From Pseudomonas sp. CROZ-RG-20F-R04-15 (GTDB lineage: Bacteria > Pseudomonadota > Gammaproteobacteria > Pseudomonadales > Pseudomonadaceae): DNA of 64,000 bases. The notes under the pieces were generated by a model, which saw only the letters and a list, made by a program, of their open reading frames with translations, was not told the origin of the DNA and searched no databases. The translations under genes and the position numbers were made by a program. The stretch's first letter is position 1. Each line of letters starts with the position of its first letter. This document shows positions 60,504-64,000 of the stretch, piece after piece. The DNA lies in contig NZ_JAKNQL010000021.1 in NCBI RefSeq assembly GCF_022662375.1, positions 35,928 to 99,927 of the forward strand, written 5' to 3'.

Positions 60504-61022
60504 TTAAACGTCTGTGCGTAACACCAACTCCACCATCAGATCATCGGCCAGGGTTTCCAGACGCGACTGCAAGACGTCCAACGACAAGGTCAGCGGCACC
60601 GCAAGAATCGCCTCGGCGTGAAACAACGGCTCGCTGCTCATCGGCGCGGGACGCACTTCCGTGACCAGCCTTTCCAGATTCACACCCTGCTCGCTCAACA
60701 ACCGCGTGATATCGCGCACGATCCCCGGACGATCATTGCCCACCAGGTCCATGGCGATCGGTTTCCAGGTGCAGGACTGCTCGATACCACTTTCGGCGAT
60801 CAGCACGCGGATGCCATGAGTCGACAGTGCTTGTAAGGCATCGACTAATTCATCGTAAGCCTCTGCCGGCACGCCCACCCGAAGAATCCCGGCGAACTGC
60901 CCGGCCATCCGCGACATGCGGCTTTCCAGCCAGTTGCCGCCATGCTCGGCAATGCATTGGGCGATGCGCTCGACCTGTCCGGGCTTGTCCGGGGCGAAAA
61001 CAGTGAGTACCAGATGGTCCAT
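60504..61022 (-). CDS. GcvR-like two-ACT-domain protein
   Basis: 172 residues, MDHLVLTVFAPDKPGQVERIAQCIAEH. Two ACT domains (about 1-85 and 92-170), the second with MDLVGNDRPGIVRDITRLLSEQGVNLE (in part) typical of the glycine-cleavage repressor family. In E. coli GcvR blocks GcvA; in pseudomonads these proteins often annotated as such without proof. Adjacent glcB (glyoxylate use) is a suggestive but weak context. Confidence 0.85.
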   Translation of the reverse strand: MDHLVLTVFAPDKPGQVERIAQCIAEHGGNWLESRMSRMAGQFAGILRVGVPAEAYDELVDALQALSTHGIRVLIAESGIEQSCTWKPIAMDLVGNDRPGIVRDITRLLSEQGVNLERLVTEVRPAPMSSEPLFHAEAILAVPLTLSLDVLQSRLETLADDLMVELVLRTDV

Positions 61023-61475
61023 GGCGCAGCCCTCTTGTCATGACTTTTGTTATAGAAGAGCAAGTATAGGCAAGGGACGGGCAGGCGCCTCAGACGCCCG
61101 AAACGACAAATCGTGTACAACTTTTTATATTTAACTGGAACAATCTAGCTGTTTTTTGAGAACATCCCGTTCCGCGACGTGACTGCAATGCGTCATGAGG
61201 TCGCAGAACGACGTTATTAGTCTGATTTTCACAAGCGCAACTCATCATGTAGTATGCCGCAGCGCGCACTACATAACGCTGGATCGATGTCTGCCCAAGG
61301 CACATTCGCAACCCTGAAAGCCCCGTCAGCAAGGCCCCAAGCCGTTGATTGGTCCCAGCCCAGCCGCCAGCAATGGCATGTACTGGTCGGCAGGTTTGTG
61401 GTTTAAATGGCCAGAGGCTTCATTGTCAAATTGAAGAGCTGAAAAGCGAAATAGCTGAGCAGAGTGAGGCAAGCA
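61023..61475. other. 453-nt divergent gap between the GcvR-like gene and glcB
   Basis: No gene recognised. It contains an inverted repeat ATGTAGT-N14-ACTACAT (61247-61274) and, just before glcB, the SD GAGTGAGG. AT-rich stretch 61110-61150 near the GcvR-like start may hold its promoter. The length would allow a small RNA or large leader. Confidence 0.45.
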
Positions 61476-63653
61476 ATGACTGAACACGTTCAAGTCGGTG
61501 GCCTGCAGGTCGCCAAAGTCCTGTTCGACTTCGTGAACAACGAAGCCATTCCCAGTACCGGCCTCACCGCCGAAAAATTCTGGGAAGGTGCCGACAAGGT
61601 CATTCATGACCTGGCGCCGAAGAACAAAGCCCTACTCGCCAAACGCGATGACTTCCAGGCGCGCATTGATGCCTGGCACCAGGAACGCAACGGTCAGGCG
61701 CACGACGCCGTGGCCTATAAAGCGTTCCTGCAAGAAATCGGTTATCTGCTGCCAGAAGCGGCTGATTTCCAGGCAACGACGCAAAATGTCGATGATGAAA
61801 TCGCCCGTACCGCCGGTCCGCAACTCGTTGTGCCGGTGATGAACGCCCGCTTCGCTCTCAATGCCTCGAACGCCCGTTGGGGTTCGCTGTATGACGCCCT
61901 CTACGGCACCGACGCAATCAGCGAAGACGGTGGCGCGGAAAAAGGCAAAGGCTACAACAAGGTGCGTGGCGACAAAGTCATCGCCTTCGCCCGTGCCTTC
62001 CTCGACGAAGCCGCTCCGTTGGCGGCAGGCTCTCACGTCGATTCGACCGGCTACAAAATCGCCGACGGCAAACTGCTGGTCACCCTCAAGGGCGGCAGCA
62101 ACACTGGCCTGCGCGACGATGCACAACTGATCGGTTTCCAGGGCGACGCCAACGCACCAATCGCCATCTTGCTGAAACACAACGGTCTGCATTTCGAAAT
62201 CCAGGTCGACGCCACCACCCCGGTTGGCCAGACCGACGCTGCCGGCGTCAAAGACATCCTTATGGAAGCGGCCCTGACCACCATCATGGACTGCGAAGAC
62301 TCCGTGGCAGCCGTCGATGCTGACGACAAAGTGGTGATCTACCGCAACTGGCTCGGTCTGATGAAGGGCGACCTGTCGGAATCCGTGTCCAAAGGCGGCC
62401 AGACGTTCACCCGCACCATGAACCCGGATCGCACCTACGCCGCGCCAAATGGCGGTGAAGTGACGTTGCACGGTCGTTCGCTGCTGTTCGTGCGCAACGT
62501 CGGCCACCTGATGACCATCGACGCGATCCTCGACAAAGACGGTAACGAAGTGCCGGAAGGCATCCTTGACGGTCTGGTCACTTGCCTCGCGGCCATGCAC
62601 AACCTCAACGGCAACACCTCGCGTCGCAACACCCGCACAGGTTCCGTCTACATCGTTAAACCGAAGATGCACGGCCCGGAAGAAGCGGCGTTCACCAACG
62701 AGCTGTTCGGACGCATCGAAGACGTGTTGGGCCTTACGCGCAATACGCTGAAAGTCGGGATCATGGACGAGGAACGCCGCACCACGGTCAACCTCAAGGC
62801 CTGCATCAAGGCGGCCAGCGAGCGCGTGGTGTTCATCAACACTGGTTTCCTCGACCGCACCGGCGACGAAATCCACACCTCCATGGAAGCCGGCCCGGTG
62901 GTACGCAAGGCCGACATGAAGGCTGAGAAGTGGATCGGCGCCTACGAAAACTGGAACGTCGATATCGGTCTGAGCACCGGCCTGCAAGGTCGCGCGCAAA
63001 TCGGTAAAGGCATGTGGGCCATGCCGGATCTGATGGCCGCGATGCTCGAGCAGAAAATCGCCCATCCGCTGGCCGGCGCCAACACCGCTTGGGTTCCGTC
63101 GCCAACGGCTGCTGCGCTGCACGCGCTGCACTACCACAAGGTCGACGTGTTCGCCCGTCAGGCCGAACTGGCCAAACGTGCTCGCGCTTCCGTCGACGAC
63201 ATTCTGACCATCCCACTGGCGGTCAACCCGAACTGGACGCCAGAGCAGATCAAGAACGAACTGGACAACAATGCCCAGGGCATTCTCGGTTACGTGGTGC
63301 GCTGGATCGACCAGGGCGTGGGTTGCTCGAAAGTACCGGACATCAATGACGTCGGCCTGATGGAAGACCGTGCCACGCTGCGTATCTCCAGCCAGCACAT
63401 CGCCAACTGGCTGCGCCACGGTGTGGTCACCGAAGCGCAAGTGATGGAAAGCCTCAAGCGCATGGCGCCGGTGGTGGACCGTCAGAACGCCAACGACCCG
63501 CTGTACCGTCCGCTGGCACCGAACTTCGACAGCAACATCGCCTTCCAGGCGGCGGTCGAACTGGTGATTGAAGGCACCAAGCAGCCGAACGGTTACACCG
63601 AACCGGTATTGCACCGTCGTCGTCGCGAGTTCAAGAAGGCCAACGGCCTGTAA
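61476..63653 (+). CDS. glcB: Malate synthase G
   Basis: Condenses glyoxylate and acetyl-CoA to malate. ATG 61476 (MTEHVQVGGLQVAKVLFDFVN), 725 residues, the exact family length; an earlier ATG at 61464 adds four codons. Motifs: DSTGYKIADGKLLVTL, MDCEDSVAAVDADDKV (metal Glu/Asp), RNTRTGSVYIVKPKMHGPEE, HTSMEAGPVVRKADMK, and ANTAWVPSPTAAALHALHYH. SD GAGG six bases upstream. Terminator follows. Confidence 0.97.
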   Translation: MTEHVQVGGLQVAKVLFDFVNNEAIPSTGLTAEKFWEGADKVIHDLAPKNKALLAKRDDFQARIDAWHQERNGQAHDAVAYKAFLQEIGYLLPEAADFQATTQNVDDEIARTAGPQLVVPVMNARFALNASNARWGSLYDALYGTDAISEDGGAEKGKGYNKVRGDKVIAFARAFLDEAAPLAAGSHVDSTGYKIADGKLLVTLKGGSNTGLRDDAQLIGFQGDANAPIAILLKHNGLHFEIQVDATTPVGQTDAAGVKDILMEAALTTIMDCEDSVAAVDADDKVVIYRNWLGLMKGDLSESVSKGGQTFTRTMNPDRTYAAPNGGEVTLHGRSLLFVRNVGHLMTIDAILDKDGNEVPEGILDGLVTCLAAMHNLNGNTSRRNTRTGSVYIVKPKMHGPEEAAFTNELFGRIEDVLGLTRNTLKVGIMDEERRTTVNLKACIKAASERVVFINTGFLDRTGDEIHTSMEAGPVVRKADMKAEKWIGAYENWNVDIGLSTGLQGRAQIGKGMWAMPDLMAAMLEQKIAHPLAGANTAWVPSPTAAALHALHYHKVDVFARQAELAKRARASVDDILTIPLAVNPNWTPEQIKNELDNNAQGILGYVVRWIDQGVGCSKVPDINDVGLMEDRATLRISSQHIANWLRHGVVTEAQVMESLKRMAPVVDRQNANDPLYRPLAPNFDSNIAFQAAVELVIEGTKQPNGYTEPVLHRRRREFKKANGL

Positions 63654-63675
63654 CTTGCGCTGAATGCCGGACATG

Positions 63676-63708
63676 AAAAAGCCCTGATCGAGAGATCAAG
63701 GCTTTTTT
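63676..63708 (+). terminator. Terminator of glcB
   Basis: AAAAAGCC-C-TGATC, GAGA loop, GATCA-A-GGCTTTTTT (63676-63708), with a T6 tail: strong bidirectional terminator 22 nt after the stop. Confidence 0.9.
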
Positions 63709-63754
63709 GTTAGTGCGGTGTGGGCTGGTATTTGTGGAGGGCTTGAAATCGATC

Positions 63755-63790
63755 CCCCTCACCCCAGCCCTCTCCCCACGGGGGCGAGGG
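63755..63790. repeat. CCCTCACCCCAGCCCTCTCCC-type intergenic repeat
   Basis: CCCTCACCCCAG..CCCTCTCCCC ACG GGGGCGAGGGG around 63757-63791: a palindromic element found between genes in many pseudomonads. Its right arm runs into the first unit of the 67-bp tandem repeat. Confidence 0.65.
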
Positions 63791-63979
63791 GAAAGGGAGC
63801 AGATCTATATGCTTTTCAAAATCTGAGCTCGGCTCAGGAATTGCCAAGGGTTGAGGGGAAAGGGAGCAGATCTGTATGCTTTTCAAAATCTGAGCTCGGC
63901 TCAGGAATTGCCAAGGGTTGAGGGTTAAGGGAGCAGATATTGGTGCTTTTCAAAACCTGAGTTCGACTGAGGAGTTTCA
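63786..63979. repeat. 67-bp tandem repeat, three units
   Basis: Units start at 63786, 63853 and 63920 (GAGGG..AAGGGAGCAGAT). Units 1 and 2 differ at about one base; unit 3 is diverged and short. Each of the first two carries a stem CTGAGC-TCG-GCTCAG (63823-63837, 63890-63904). No protein frame of interest. The end of the window follows at 64000 without another gene. Confidence 0.88.
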
Positions 63980-64000
63980 GGTCGGTGTACCTCGAACATC

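Overview
The window is a contiguous stretch of chromosome from a fluorescent Pseudomonas (P. fluorescens/P. putida side of the genus). Evidence: a GC-rich genome with near-identical proteins to known Pseudomonas genes, the gene order lptD-surA-pdxA-rsmA-apaG-apaH-glpE, the rpsU/dnaG/rpoD block followed by an RmcA-type c-di-GMP protein, the davBA-pqq cluster as in P. putida, and many copies of the typical P. fluorescens REP element (GTGGGAGCGAGC-type ends). Nearly every gene is ancestral core; I see no prophage, insertion sequence, integron, CRISPR array, toxin-antitoxin or secretion locus.

Layout. 1-6.7 kb: outer-membrane biogenesis and housekeeping (lptD partial, surA, pdxA, rsmA, apaG, apaH, glpE). 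7.0-11.9 kb: the prkA-yeaH-spoVR stress operon. 12-13.2 kb: cca. 13.3-14.8 kb: folK/folB on minus, plsY on plus. 14.8-20.6 kb: tsaD diverging from rpsU-dnaG-rpoD. 20.8-24.6 kb: rmcA ortholog and a CAU-anticodon tRNA. 24.7-25.8 kb: an acyltransferase of lower GC with matching hairpins on both sides. 25.9-29.1 kb: an Lrp/AsnC regulator and davBA (lysine to 5-aminovalerate). 29.2-36.9 kb: PQQ synthesis (pqqF, pqqA, pqqB, pqqC, pqqD, pqqE and an S9 peptidase). 36.7-39.3 kb: class-III aminotransferase and divergent LysR. 39.5-49.0 kb, all minus: three 600-residue acyl-CoA dehydrogenases interrupted by a diguanylate cyclase and a large di-haem cytochrome. 49.3-54.3 kb: a small flagellar-rod-like protein and the biotin operon bioBFHCD (minus), divergent from comF. 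55.3-60.3 kb: modE-type regulator, a PhoX-like Tat protein, srkA, rarD. 60.5-63.7 kb: a GcvR-like ACT protein and glcB, followed by a 67-bp tandem repeat.

How genes work together. pqqA (24 aa) is the peptide precursor, PqqD/PqqE make the Glu-Tyr crosslink, PqqF/peptidase trim, PqqB and PqqC finish the cofactor. DavB and DavA carry out the first two steps of lysine degradation, presumably under the adjacent AsnC regulator. bioB-F-H-C-D supply all biotin steps but BioA; a clear BirA operator sits on the bioB promoter. Two other operators stand out: a double PsrA box before the third acyl-CoA dehydrogenase and a perfect Crp/Vfr palindrome before the diguanylate cyclase.

I did not find a clearly new multi-gene system. 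The most unusual non-coding signals are: a hairpin that buries the ribosome-binding site of the aminotransferase gene, a long C-terminal read-through overlap of that gene with the convergent peptidase, a 225-bp gap with two exact DnaA boxes and nested inverted repeats behind rarD, the 67-bp tandem repeat after glcB, and the absence of a YqeY gene between rpsU and dnaG.
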